This document shows positions 10,339-22,700 of a stretch of DNA of 64,000 nucleotides, piece by piece. The notes under the pieces are model-generated. The model was not told where the DNA came from and ran no database searches. It saw only the letters and a list, made by a program, of their open reading frames with translations. The stretch covers positions 1 through 64,000 of the forward strand of contig CAJNOQ010000053.1 of NCBI GenBank assembly GCA_905250885.1, given 5' to 3'. How positions within the stretch are numbered: position 1 is the first letter of the stretch; each line of letters opens with the position of its first letter. The translations under genes and the position numbers were made by a program. This DNA comes from Didymodactylos carnosus. Lineage: Eukaryota > Rotifera > Eurotatoria > Philodinida > Philodinidae.

Positions 10339-13300
10339 TCAATTTCGATATGAGGACTTTTTATGATAATGTGACGTTAAATAACCATTTTGACTTGTTT
10401 GTTTTTCTTCTAATGATTGATGTCGATGATGATGATGATGATGTTTCGTATTATTTGTATCTTTCGTCGATAAAATGGATGCTGTACGATGTGATTTGTG
10501 ACGTTTATCTTGATTATTTAAATAACTAGAAAAAAAATAAAATAATTCGAAATATTAGAAACGATAATAAAATAAAATAATTTCTCACATACTTATTGTC
10601 AGGTGACACTGTTGATGTACGTGATCGTCGTTTTTTATCTTTTTTTCTTCCATTAGATGATCTAAAATATTGAAAAAGAAACTTATAGATTATCGTTGTA
10701 TCAAATTAAATAACATGCGAACCTGCTACGATTTCTTAAACGTCGTTTGTCTTTTTGTTTTCTTTTACGAGCCGTAGATGGTGATGGCGTTCAAAAAACA
10801 AAAAAGACAACTTTCGTTATAGTCATTTAAATTTTAAATAAGATAAAAATGTCTTACCTTGACTTTGATGGACTACGATATTTTTTTTTCTTTTGTGGAA
10901 TAGGAGATCGAGACGATCTTGATGAACTAAAATGAAGAATAGAAGATTGATTACTAAAAAACAAATAAAATATGATTTATTTAATACCGTTTTCTACTAC
11001 TTCGACTACTGCTTCTGTAATGATCATTCACTGTTGATTCTCTTGAACTATCTTCATCGATATTACGATGTGATTTTATTTTAGTCACATTATCTGCTTT
11101 ATCACCATTAGAAGTTTTTACTGTTGTTAATATTGTTTTCATTGTTTCTGTATGAGTGGTCATTGCCATAGATGCTAAAAAAGAAAAACAAAAAATATGT
11201 CTTTCATATATTTAAACAAAGAATTATTTCAAAAAAAAATTTCTTGTTTCTAATTTTAGCAAAGTAACGATCAATTCTAACCAAGTTAAGGATTTGTACT
11301 CCACAATTATCAGTCACTCAGAACTTCTTAGCAATAGACGTATTATCATTAGTTTATCAAACAAGACATTATCATCATTGTGACGTGAAACTCATAATCT
11401 AACATTCAAAAAAAAAAAGAGATAAAGTTTAAATGTCTTACCATCATCCTGTAAAATTGTACTTTGCATTGAGATCACTGTTGTCGACATAGAGGCACTT
11501 GTAGAATCACTAATTTGGTGTTGTTTAATAATTTGTTCATTTAAATGTGTTTCACGTAATTTTTTTCTTTCATCTTGAATTTTATCACGCAAACTATTGA
11601 CAATTTTTTCTAAATCATCAAATGGCTTCTAAATGATAAGAAAAAAAAATATTCAGTAATTTAATAAAATTGATTATCAATCACATACTGGTCGATGTTT
11701 GTATAATCTGAGTATTGCAATCATTATATAACGTATTTCATCTTCTTTTGCGCCAAATATAACAAACCAAGATGGACTTTTCGGTAAGGGAATCTATAGA
11801 AAAATAATGAGATTCAGTTTAAATGTTAGATTTTATTCATAACGAGAATCGACCTTACTTGAAGATTTCTTGCTGCCAAATCAATACATGCACAGGCTAT
11901 AGATTCTGGTGTAAATCGTAAAAATATATCTGTTCTCAAACTATCATTCATATAATTCCTAGAACGAGAGGAAGAGAATCTTTAATTAATCAAGCACTTG
12001 CGATACTGATCTATATTTTATCAAAAACAAAACCTATCAATAGGATCCACTCAAATAAAATACTACAAAACGAAAACTGAACATCAAATCAGTGGTAATA
12101 AAAATCACAAGTGGTTACAGTTTTTTATAATTTCATTTTCTCTTGTTTTAATTAAACTATCGATTGTGTGTGTGTGTTGTCTGTTGTCTATACGCGGCAA
12201 TTTATTCTACGCAAAATGAACAAAGCTGTAATTGAACTACTTTAGTGATTTTAGAAACTCTCTTCTTGGCGTTTACTCTCATAAAACAAAAGTAAGACAA
12301 CATTTTCAGAATTAAATGAATATAAGTATTAGTAGTTAATCAGAAAAGGTGACCATTAGTCAATAAAATGATCGAAATCAACAGAACAATTTTCCATTAC
12401 TGTTCTTTGGCCACATAATCTTTGGTTTACATATTAATTATCATATTTCTCACAACTTTCATGTGATCATTTCATAGTAACCAACAAGCTATAATCATGT
12501 GCTACAAAAGAATTCAAGAATAAAATGATGGAAGATAGTAACAAAGATTAATAAACAAATCAGTCTGATACAATAATAAGACGTCTCATTGACTGAGGGA
12601 GTATTTAATTGAATTTACACATTATGGCATGATATAAGAACAGAAAGGAAAGAACTGACTATGACACAATGGTGACTGGTAATTTCCTTACGGTCTGATA
12701 TAATATTTTAACAAGAAATAAAACAGAAGCTATTTTACTTTCCAAAACTACGACACGGACGCAGATCCATTGTCTCTTTCAACATAAACATATCAACGAA
12801 ATCAAATTTCATACTTTTCCTGTGTAACTTTAAGAAAATCCGAAACCTGGTAACCTGTATTCAAGGTCAATAATACAACAAATTAAAAATCCGACTTTAC
12901 ATCTGCATTATGAGAGCTCCAGAGGACCAGAATCGTAGAAAGAATTCAACGATGCAGAATATAATGATTATCAAGATTAACTAAAGTGATGTGACTGTTT
13001 TCACGCTACAGCAAGTTTTAGTAATGAATTGACGCCTGCCTACCTCGTTCATCATACGTGCTTTATCTGACAACAAATCATATTCTACAACGATCAATAT
13101 AACACGAGGATTACTTAGCTAAAGAAAAATTAATTTTTTGAATGATTATTCCCTATTGTACTACACGTTTAACTTAACGATTCTGGCAAAAACTAAGCAG
13201 AAAATACAAATTGCTTTTGTATGCCCTCTTCAAAAAATCTTGACAGTTAACTGAAGAAAAGTTAAAATATGAAAGGTACTAATTAAAGAAGCTTAGTAAT

Positions 13301-16196
13301 GATGAAAGGAAGGAAAAACTGCCATTTTTTTATATAATTCTAATTTCAGAACTCATGGAATTTTCTAGATGAGATTACAAAGTAATCATTTCTGCGGTAA
13401 AGCCAAATGTACCCAGAAAAAATAAGACACAGTTTTGTCACTTGAGCAGAACAAACCGATGTATGTATCATAATGAGATGCAACATAAAAATTTAATACT
13501 TTGGTCTTTATAGTAATGTTTGCAAGGGTATAAAAACGGACTCACACAATAAACATTTTCATTTTTCATACGGCTGTGAGGATAGATGTTATGCACACAG
13601 AAAAGTTTAGCATGGACATACAAAGTTAAAGAAGCGGAATATCAACCCTCATACTCTTTTGTGAGTTTTATAGGAGAGTAGCACAGAAAGAATACTCTAT
13701 ACAATTGCTTACGGTAATGAATATAAAAATATTCTCTGAAATAAGAGTTATCCTGGGTAAAATAGACTTTAATTGTCTCGCCAATATTGACCATACCCCT
13801 TAAGGATGCCCTTCTGCCGTTTATGTCAGAAGCAGACTAGTGCCAGTTTACAAACTCAACTCAAGAACGTAACTGAAAACCGCAATACACTCGCTTGTTC
13901 ATCAAGTAGGCTGATTCGACAACCATCCGTTCAAATTTTTAACATACAGATAAATGAATATATTATTTTTGTTTTTCTTCAATCTTCATTGTGCCGAAGA
14001 GACCAAACCAATCATAGAGATACACAGCGTACCATTCGTTTACGAAAGATTCGATTATAGTCGCAGCCGAAACAACTTCAGCCAGTCTTTCTATTTTTTA
14101 AGCCAAAAAAAAAGAGAAGATTCCTCGGCTTTCCAGCACGACAATCAATAAAAGTAATAATAATTCATAATAACATTGGCTTATATGAACAATGATGTAC
14201 TAAATGACTGAATGATGTAAAATATCCTTGAAATTAACATTCATTATATGTGGCATCTGACTAAAAGTAGATTAGTACGTATTTAATATTTAATAATTCA
14301 GTTTAAAGGAACTACGAGCTATTAAATTCTTTATCAGCTTTGTTCATTTTACGTGTGCATCTTCGTTTAAATTGAAGGGGGTGAAAGATCAGCTAAACAG
14401 AACTGATACTCTGTTCTGCACACTAAAAGACAAAAGAATGGTCTTGCACAAACAAACAACAATCGTATTAAAAAAGAGAAAATAAAAATAAAAAACTGTA
14501 CGGTAATACTTGCGTTTCTTGTTACCACAATATCGTTGATAAATCTTGATGTCCAGCATATAACTGCATACTGAGAACATCATACTGACTATGCATGTAG
14601 ATCTAGCAGATGAGTGTGTGCATGTGTATGTTTAGTATGTATATATGAATGATTTTATACATGGAATAATGGATATCAATTTCATGGTTACCACACGGCA
14701 AACACTCCAGGTAAACCATCTAACCTGGATAAAATGAAATCAGTTAGTAAACAGATACAAAAGAAAACAGAAAAACACATATAGCGAAAGAAAAGTAGAA
14801 TACAAATCTAAAAAAGGAAGCTTCTACTTGCTCTCAATCGCACATGTATATCCATCGTAATGCAATCGAAGGAAAGTGTTTCACTATTCCTGTATGTAAA
14901 GCAGCATTAGTTTTACCACATATCTGGTAAAACAGAAATCATTGGCCAACGCGAATGCTAACAAGACAGATTAATGGGGAAAATGCAACTTATTATGTCC
15001 AAAACATTCAGTATAGTTGAATATCACTCAAAGGACTATTCATTATCACATATGATATTAAACCAAAAAGAGACAAATCATATGTTTTCGTAAAATTGTC
15101 AAATCTCCTGTGATATTTTTTCCTCGGCAAAACTTTCAAATATACTAAATGCTACGTAAGATATTTGCAGCAATCAGACATAATCGACTTAAGAGAATTA
15201 TATTGTAAGTCGACTTAACTCTAAAAACTAAAGACGTTTCATAAACTACTTCGTTTCCTATCTATTTTTGGTCTAGATCAGGCAACTCTCATACAAAACA
15301 GTGGTTCTAGTATCATTTCCCTAGCATGAAATAAGTGAAACTGTTTCTAAATAGAAATAGAATAAAAAAAGAAAAAAAATTCAATAATGTAACTTACCAA
15401 GCTGTTTGAACGAATTTTCTTTCACGTTCCTTTTCAAGAACTTTCAAATACATTGTTATCATCTAGAAAGAATTAATAAAAATCAATTAATGCAGATTTC
15501 TAGCAGATTGTCCGTGTCTTACTTTATGAGGATGTTTAACGTAAACGCAGAATCCAAGTTCTTTCAGAATTCGTCGTTCTGATTTGATTACTTCTAATTT
15601 CTTGTCAATATAATTTTGATCAATTAATAATGGCCGAATTGTTCTAAAATGAATGGAAAATATTTATATCTGCACAGAATAACCCAAGACAATTAGTTAC
15701 GTACTTTCCAGCTCGAACTTGTTTTATGTGATTAAATACGTTAATAACATCCCGTACACGTCTATAAACAAATAAACAAGCAACACTAAGTATCATTCAA
15801 TTGCGACTACTTAGTACAATACGGTACCTTGCATTTTCTTCAATTTTAGCAGCAAGATTTGTGCATGCCATAGCAATAATTTCCATGGGACGTTTTATAA
15901 ATGATGATGAATAAAAGTAACGATGAAATAAAACTTGACCAGTAGCCACAGCAGTCTAGAAAAAGAGATGTTCCGTACTATCTGATGGAAAAATAATAAC
16001 AACAACAAACCTGCGGTAATTTTAACAAAAGTCCAGCAGTTTGAATTAATTCACAGCCTAATAAACGCAAATCATATTCAATATCCCATGATAAACCTTC
16101 TTGCATTGACGGAGTGGGATTCGGATAGAGTTTTTCATTCGGTAATAAAACATTTCCTAATGTCAAAATTACACTACCGTACGTTGATTCCGGCAT
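10339..16196 (-). CDS. CCNL1/CCNL2 homologue: Cyclin L (CDK11/CDK12-type transcription and splicing cyclin)
   Basis: Thirteen exons: 16196-16011, 15955-15828, 15761-15705, 15643-15523, 15462-15398, 11958-11859, 11793-11689, 11628-11442, 11174-10988, 10926-10858, 10788-10723, 10661-10593, 10525-10339; about 508 residues, close to human cyclin L1. The family partners CDK11/CDK12-type kinases in nuclear speckles and links transcription with splicing. Diagnostic text: [20 protein letters not shown] in exon 1, [49 protein letters not shown] and [12 protein letters not shown] covering the two cyclin folds (about residues 45-255). The tail is Arg/Ser-rich ([19 protein letters not shown]) and ends in a His run (HHHHHHRH), as in this family. 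Two oddities: intron 5 is 3.4 kb whereas the others are mostly 40-150 bp, and exon 11 has no AG acceptor (the phase requires a join after AAC at 10789). The gene is head-to-head with SET1. Confidence 0.93.
11959..15397 (-). other. 3.4-kb intron 5 of cyclin L
   Basis: Runs from the donor after GCTTG (15397) to the acceptor before GAATTATATG (11959), splitting a Trp codon (TG|G) at the junction of the two cyclin folds. No nested gene or clear repeat was recognised. Short open frames at 13806-14151 are unremarkable. Cyclin L genes in vertebrates are known to be alternatively spliced, so a regulated internal exon is possible; none could be shown by eye. Confidence 0.55.
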
Positions 16197-16752
16197 TCAA
16201 AAACCAAGTTTGAACAGAATAAATCTCACTTAGTTTTATCTACGAAGAAAAGTATTAAAAGTATAATTGACCGCACTGACACTGTCAGAAAAAAAACCCT
16301 AAAATGAAACGATGACGCGCAATAACACCTCTAGTCTATAGAAATTGCTGTCTTTCTTTCTCTCCTTTTTCTTTCTCAGCAAAGAGAAAGGTATCACTAA
16401 AATGGACAATCCCATTCGTATGAGTCATAAGTAAATGCATAGATGTTTAAATTAGTCACTGTTGAATAAATATCGTTGAGGCACATGTAAATGATAATGG
16501 TAAAGCCAAAGCACAAATCGCATGGAGATATTTTATGTACTGTTCAGTCTATAAAGTAACAAAACAAAAATATTTGTGCATCAATAGTTAAACGAATAGA
16601 CCACCAATAAACACATTACGATATTATTCGTTTTTTTTACTGGAAAATAAGACTAGAAAATAAAACGAAAAATTATCTTTTTGATGCCGAATTCGTGAAT
16701 AATTACTGTCTATTTTGTTCAAGCTGAATGAAGAACGTCCATCAATATCGGA
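16197..16752. promoter_or_regulatory. Shared head-to-head promoter region (cyclin L / SET1)
   Basis: About 556 bp separate the divergent start codons of cyclin L (minus, 16196) and SET1 (plus, 16753), leaving space only for two 5' UTRs and a shared promoter. No unambiguous TATA box or named operator was identified. Bidirectional use is inferred from geometry alone. Confidence 0.5.
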
Positions 16753-19700
16753 ATGCTTGCAGGTAAGGAAAAATCGACCAATTGTCTTATCAATGTTGTT
16801 ATTGTTAACTGAGTACTTAAATCTGATTTAATCTTAGTTAAGAATTAACGTAATTCTTTTTGTTTCATTAAAAATTGAATGTCTATATTTAAGCAGTCGT
16901 TTAGACTGAAGTTTATTTTAACATTTTAACTAAATTAAACGTTGAGTTAGGTTATAAATCTGTTCCAAGAAATCTCTACTAGCCAATAATGACTATTTTT
17001 TTCTGTCACTTATACACGCAGATCTGGTTCAAATAACAAAGTTCATTGTAAAGAATATTGTAATCGCAGGTATTCTTCAACAATTACAAGTTCTTTACAA
17101 TATAGGAAAAAGAGTGGGTTTTATTTTAGCTATAATGGTGCAATTTTTTGTTTATTTTTTATGCATTCTATTTTCACATTTATTTGCTTCAATGAGGTTT
17201 ACGGACTGCATTTTTCAGTTGTTTATCTCACATTTATCTTCTTTTACTTTTTTAGTTGGCAACACATCTTTCAAGACAACATCTAACGCTTCTTCTTCGT
17301 TATCATCATCTGTGTTAAAAGGATTACCATCCTCTGGACAAAATCATGCTTTATCGACAAATACACAGCCATCAGCTACTTTGTTGCCGCCAATTTCATT
17401 AACTACAGTAGTCAATAGTAATACTGTCAACAACACTACTCATAATTCTACTCATCGTTCTCAACTACAACAGCAATCACATCAGAATGAACGACGACGG
17501 AATTATCGGTATACTGGAGATCCTAGCTCGCATGCAGCAGACAAAAAAGCCTATGTCAATGGCGATCCAGAAGGAGTAAGTAATACTGAGTTTGAGTATT
17601 TTGATTGACATCTGTGGAATGGAATACTCTAAAATTAGAATAATAAAGACTACTTGTTTGTCAACTTTTGTTGAACGCTTACATTCGAATTGCAGCTAGT
17701 CTACGTATCAGAATCTTCCATATTTTTCTGGAATCTAGTGCTTTTTCGATCATAAATCGACTTCTTAAAATGGTCATCCGAAACTGATCTTTGTATTTCA
17801 TTTTTTTAGACACCAATGCATTTATCGGGGTGCGCTGATCCCCGAAATCCGATTCGAAACGAAAAAGCATACTATGATCTGCCCGTACCAAAATTCAAGG
17901 TAAAATTCTTTTTCCATTACCCACTTATTTCATTAACTGTCATTATTTTTTTTGTCTTATTTAGGTTGATCGTTGTTGGGTGGGGTCTTTGCCGGCCAAA
18001 GAAGTAACATTTCGAAATTTAAATGATAATATCACAAAAACGTTTTTAGCTGATATGTGTAAGCGTTTTGGTGAAATAGATGATTGTCGAATTTATTATG
18101 ATAGAGTGACAAAAAAACATCTTGGTTTAGGAACAGTAAGTTAATTTTTTTGTCATATTTATAAGACTATAATCTTATTTCAATTTACTTCAGGTAATTT
18201 TTAAAACAACAAAAGCAGCCAGAGAGTGTGTGAAGATATTGCATAATTCTATCAAAATGGGTTCAATTATTTCAGTGTCTCTAGATACAGGAGGTATGTT
18301 TATAATAACATAATTTCAAAATAAAAAAAATATTTTTCTAAGTTGTAGGCATCGAACGTACAAAACAATATGCAACTTTAACACGCGGTCCAGAACAAGA
18401 AAAAGCAGCAGCAGCTGCAGCAGTAAGTTTGGAAGATAAAAGTTCATTTATAGAACTTTATTTTTCTTATTTGTCAAATGTTTTTGTTAATGTTTTAGGT
18501 AGCTGCGGCACAATCAGCTTCTCCACCGTCACAGTCTCAATCTTTGCCTTCAGATCAAAACAAACAAATAACAAAACAACTTCCCAATAATAGTGCTGAA
18601 CTTTTATCTTCCAAAGTTACGCAATTATTAGCTATGCCAAATATACCACCACCTCCTTCATTCCTCCCCCCATCAGCAAATATGACACATAATCCTAATT
18701 TCGCCACACTTATTTCCACGCCGCCACCACCGATTCCACATCATCTTCAACAACATCACATGCCTTTAATCCCACCAATCGTTGAAAATAATAATGGCAA
18801 TATTCATTTCAATGTTGGTACATACAGCACAAGTACATATTCCACACATTCAGTACAAGACAATTATCGCATGCCAGCGGCCGCAGTTCGTGAGTACTTT
18901 TATATCTTCATGTAAAAGGCCATGCTAATAGCACGAGTGTTCATACAAATATTAACAGAAACAAGAAAAGGGTCATTAGTTACATGTCGTTTTGAAAATG
19001 AACAGAAACATAGTAGAAGACGCAGACAGACATCATCTACTGCCGTTCGACATACACGAAAAAAAGTCGTTAAAACACCCAGACGTAAAAGTTCGTATAT
19101 TGCTGCAGCGAAAGAGGTCTTTTCGTGAAAACATCGTTTGCATTCTTGATTTTACGTCTTTTGCAAAGTTTTTATTCGGATTTTTGATAATCTGTTGGCG
19201 TATATAGTGTGTTTTATTCTTATCTCTTTTTCTAGATCAATCAACGACTGTTCGATATGAAACATCAACTACAGGTGGTCAACATACTCATGTGGATGGC
19301 AATTCATCGTTCCTCTATCAAAATTCATCAGCATTCGATCCTTATGCATCGTATGGTGGTAATCAAACAAGGCCATCGTCACAATCATCCACACATACTA
19401 CATCTAGAAATAACATCACAAGGAATAACAGAAGCACACATAAACGACAACCACAACGTCATCGAAAAAGATCTTCTTCAAGTTCTTCTACAAGCACTTC
19501 AAATGATTCTTCATCAAGTTCATCATCCAGTTCATCTTCATCATCAGAACTTTCCGACTCTGATGATGATACAGCAAGCACCAAAAAATCTCTCGTAAAC
19601 AAAAAGAATGAAAAATCAGTTTCAGCTGAAGAAGAAGAAGATAAACGTGAACGACCAAGTTTAGATGCACGAATCGATGCAATTCTTAAACAACAACAAC

Positions 19701-22700
19701 CAAACATACATCATCCAAAAGTGGCGTCATCCTTCCCAAATCTACCTCCGATGTCACATCCTCCACCTCCCATATTTCCTTTGCCTCCTATACCGCCACA
19801 TTTGCTCGGTCAAAAACAACAACCACAAGCAACCTACGGTGTTGATCATACAGTTATAAATAATTTCAATTTTTTTGGTTCATCCTTTCCATCTGCATCA
19901 TTTTTAAATTCAAATGGTGGTACCAACTGGCAAGATATTTTTCGTCCTCTATTAGATTTAGGCAAACAGGAAACGCCAAATTATATACATCAACAGCAAA
20001 AATCATCGACAATGGCCCCTCCCCCGCCACCACTTCCAAAAACGGGAACACTACCAGCTTCATTGGCGCCAATTTCCGATGATTTACGCTCAAATAAAAG
20101 TCAACATATAATAACAAATGTGTCGAATATTGTTAATAAAGAGTTAATCGACTTAATACGTAAAGATTTGACGAAAAAACTAGTTGAAACTCTTGTCTAT
20201 AAAGCCATTGAAGTATGGTACGACAATCAAGAACAAAAGGCAAAAGTATGTAGAAGTGAAGAAATAGTGTAGTACTCGGAAAAAGTGAGAATATCTTTAT
20301 AACTCATGAACTATATATAGTTGAGTGACAACGATACTCTCACTTTTATCAAGTGTCATATATATTTAATATAAGGTTGCTTTCTATAGGTTCGAAAAAT
20401 TAAGTCAGTGGAATCAAATAATATTAACCATCAACCATATTCATCTCAGATACAATCGAATGGTACTATAGAACATGAAATATCGATTCAAACAGCCGCC
20501 TCGTCGGTGCAACGTTCATTATCGAATACTTTGATAGATCGTGTAGGAAGTGGAGAAGATTTATTACAATGTAAAAATACAGTGACACAAATATCTCAAA
20601 CGACTTTAACGCCGTCATCTTCTGCTACACGCATTGCTGATACAACAGCTTATTTTGAACAAATATGTGAGCATGGTTTAACTGGTCATCTAACTGTACG
20701 ATCACAAATGCCAAAATTACCTTCATTTCGGGTAAAAATGAACAGTCGCACATTTGTTAGACAAATCTATTTAGAAACAAACGTGAATCGTATTTAGATT
20801 CAGAAAAGAATTGTTCAAGAAGAAAAACGTCATTCACCGCTATTATTCACAACGAAAAAGACATTGTCAAACGTACGTGATCATGAAAAAGAAAATGATC
20901 GACGACGTCATCAACGTAAACGTAAGTTGCTAAATATTGTTTCGATGCCGATCAACTGCGTATCTACAAAACTTGAGATAATTGTTTTGTAAGAGATTTT
21001 TAATATCGGCTAAATGAATGTCGTAAATTGAACGCGGAGTTCTTGTGTAATCAATCACAATTGAACATATTTTCATTTATACATTTAATAGAACCGTCTT
21101 TTAATATCTTATACTTATCTTGAGTTTTTCATTCTAGGTGTTGCTACTCATAGCAGTAGTAGTTCAACTAGCCGTAGCAGCAGCAACAGCAGTAGCAGTA
21201 GTGATTCCTCAAGTGACAATGAATCAAAACGTGATGATGTGAGTCAAGAATCCAAACCACGTTCATCGGTCGATCTTCCAATTGAAAATACACCTCAGAT
21301 TGGTGATAATTCTTACCCGGTTGATAATGATGAAACAAATCAATCGTCGATTGTTGATCCTGTTGTGGAAGAAGAAGAGGGAGAAATTAGAGAAGAGAAA
21401 CAAGAACCAGAAGATCATAAACAAAATTTAAAAACCAAAGTGATAAAAAAACAATCAAATGTTAAGAAAAATCAGAAACGACCCAAAGTGACATCAAAAA
21501 AAAAAGAAAAGACAAAACCCATAGTACCATCATCAAGAAAAAGAAAAGTAAATACGTCAAATCTTAATGAAGAATGCATTGATGAAAAACAATCATTACT
21601 ATCATCAAATGGAAGTAGAGAACAAATTCACAACGAAGATAATAATCAACGTGGAAGTGTTGAAACAACCGAATTAATAATACCACTCAAACGTGCTCGA
21701 CTGAGTCAAAAAGAATCAAAAACAGATAGACGTGATTCGAAATTAATTACCTCAAGGTAAGATATTGTTGATCATACAAGTTGTTTTAGAATATGAGAAA
21801 TATTAGTAGTACTCTTGTTAATAACTTCTAAACTCATTAGTTGTATTGCTGTCTCTAGTTAGCCAAGAAAAATTGAATAGTTGTAAAAATATTAAATTTC
21901 AAGAGGCAATAATCGTACTGAAATTCAAATCTATGCACATTACACTTGTCATTGTTTGTCTTATTACAATTTGATTTGGGATTTAACTAAAACGTATTTT
22001 GTATTTAGTTCAAACGATTTAGAACAACAAATATTACCTCAGAACAACGAAGAAACATCAGATAAAACTGGTATGTAACAAGAGAGTTTTAATTTTAACT
22101 TTTCTGTGAGAAAAGTTAGAAAGGCAAGATATTTTGTTGTTCGATGATAGAATTGCTCCTCTCACGCTCAATTTCATTCTTTTTCACTGTCTCTTCCGCA
22201 TTAGTTATATCTTCTGGACAAAGTAAGTGCCTGTTTTCTTTGTGTATGAGTCAAGAGCGAATAAATTCAGAGTACAGCCATGTGGAATCATATACAGGAC
22301 AAATAAGTTTCACACGGGAGCCCTTCAGCGATGATCGTGTACATCACCTGAGTTTAGCTAGAGAAAGAAAAGTTCGACTTGTTTTTTATTCTCGTCAAAA
22401 TAATAATACCTAACCAAAACTACTTTTATTTTTCTAGCCAAAACATTTGAAATTACTAATCCTAGTTCGATACAGACGTACAACATTCTGACACAAAATA
22501 TATTTGATGATATACACAGTGAGACAAAATCAACCACTGGCTTGTTTGATTATATCCGTTATGAACACGATTATGCTAGTCAAATACCAATACCAGTTAG
22601 TCATTTTATTAAATCAGAAGTTTCTGTTGCCCCGTTATCGGACACAAGTACAGATATGAAACCATTGAGAAAAAAAGGAACTGTAGTCAATGATACATTA

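Noticed and set aside
17114-17255. Hydrophobic N-terminal extension to the SET1 exon
   Set aside because: The frame runs back through a polypyrimidine tract and an AG at 17254-17255, so it is intron read-through; a membrane segment makes no sense for SET1.
19459-20117. Antisense and shifted frames over the SET1 low-complexity exon
   Set aside because: Shadows caused by repeated Ser, Pro and His/Gln codons of the real exon.
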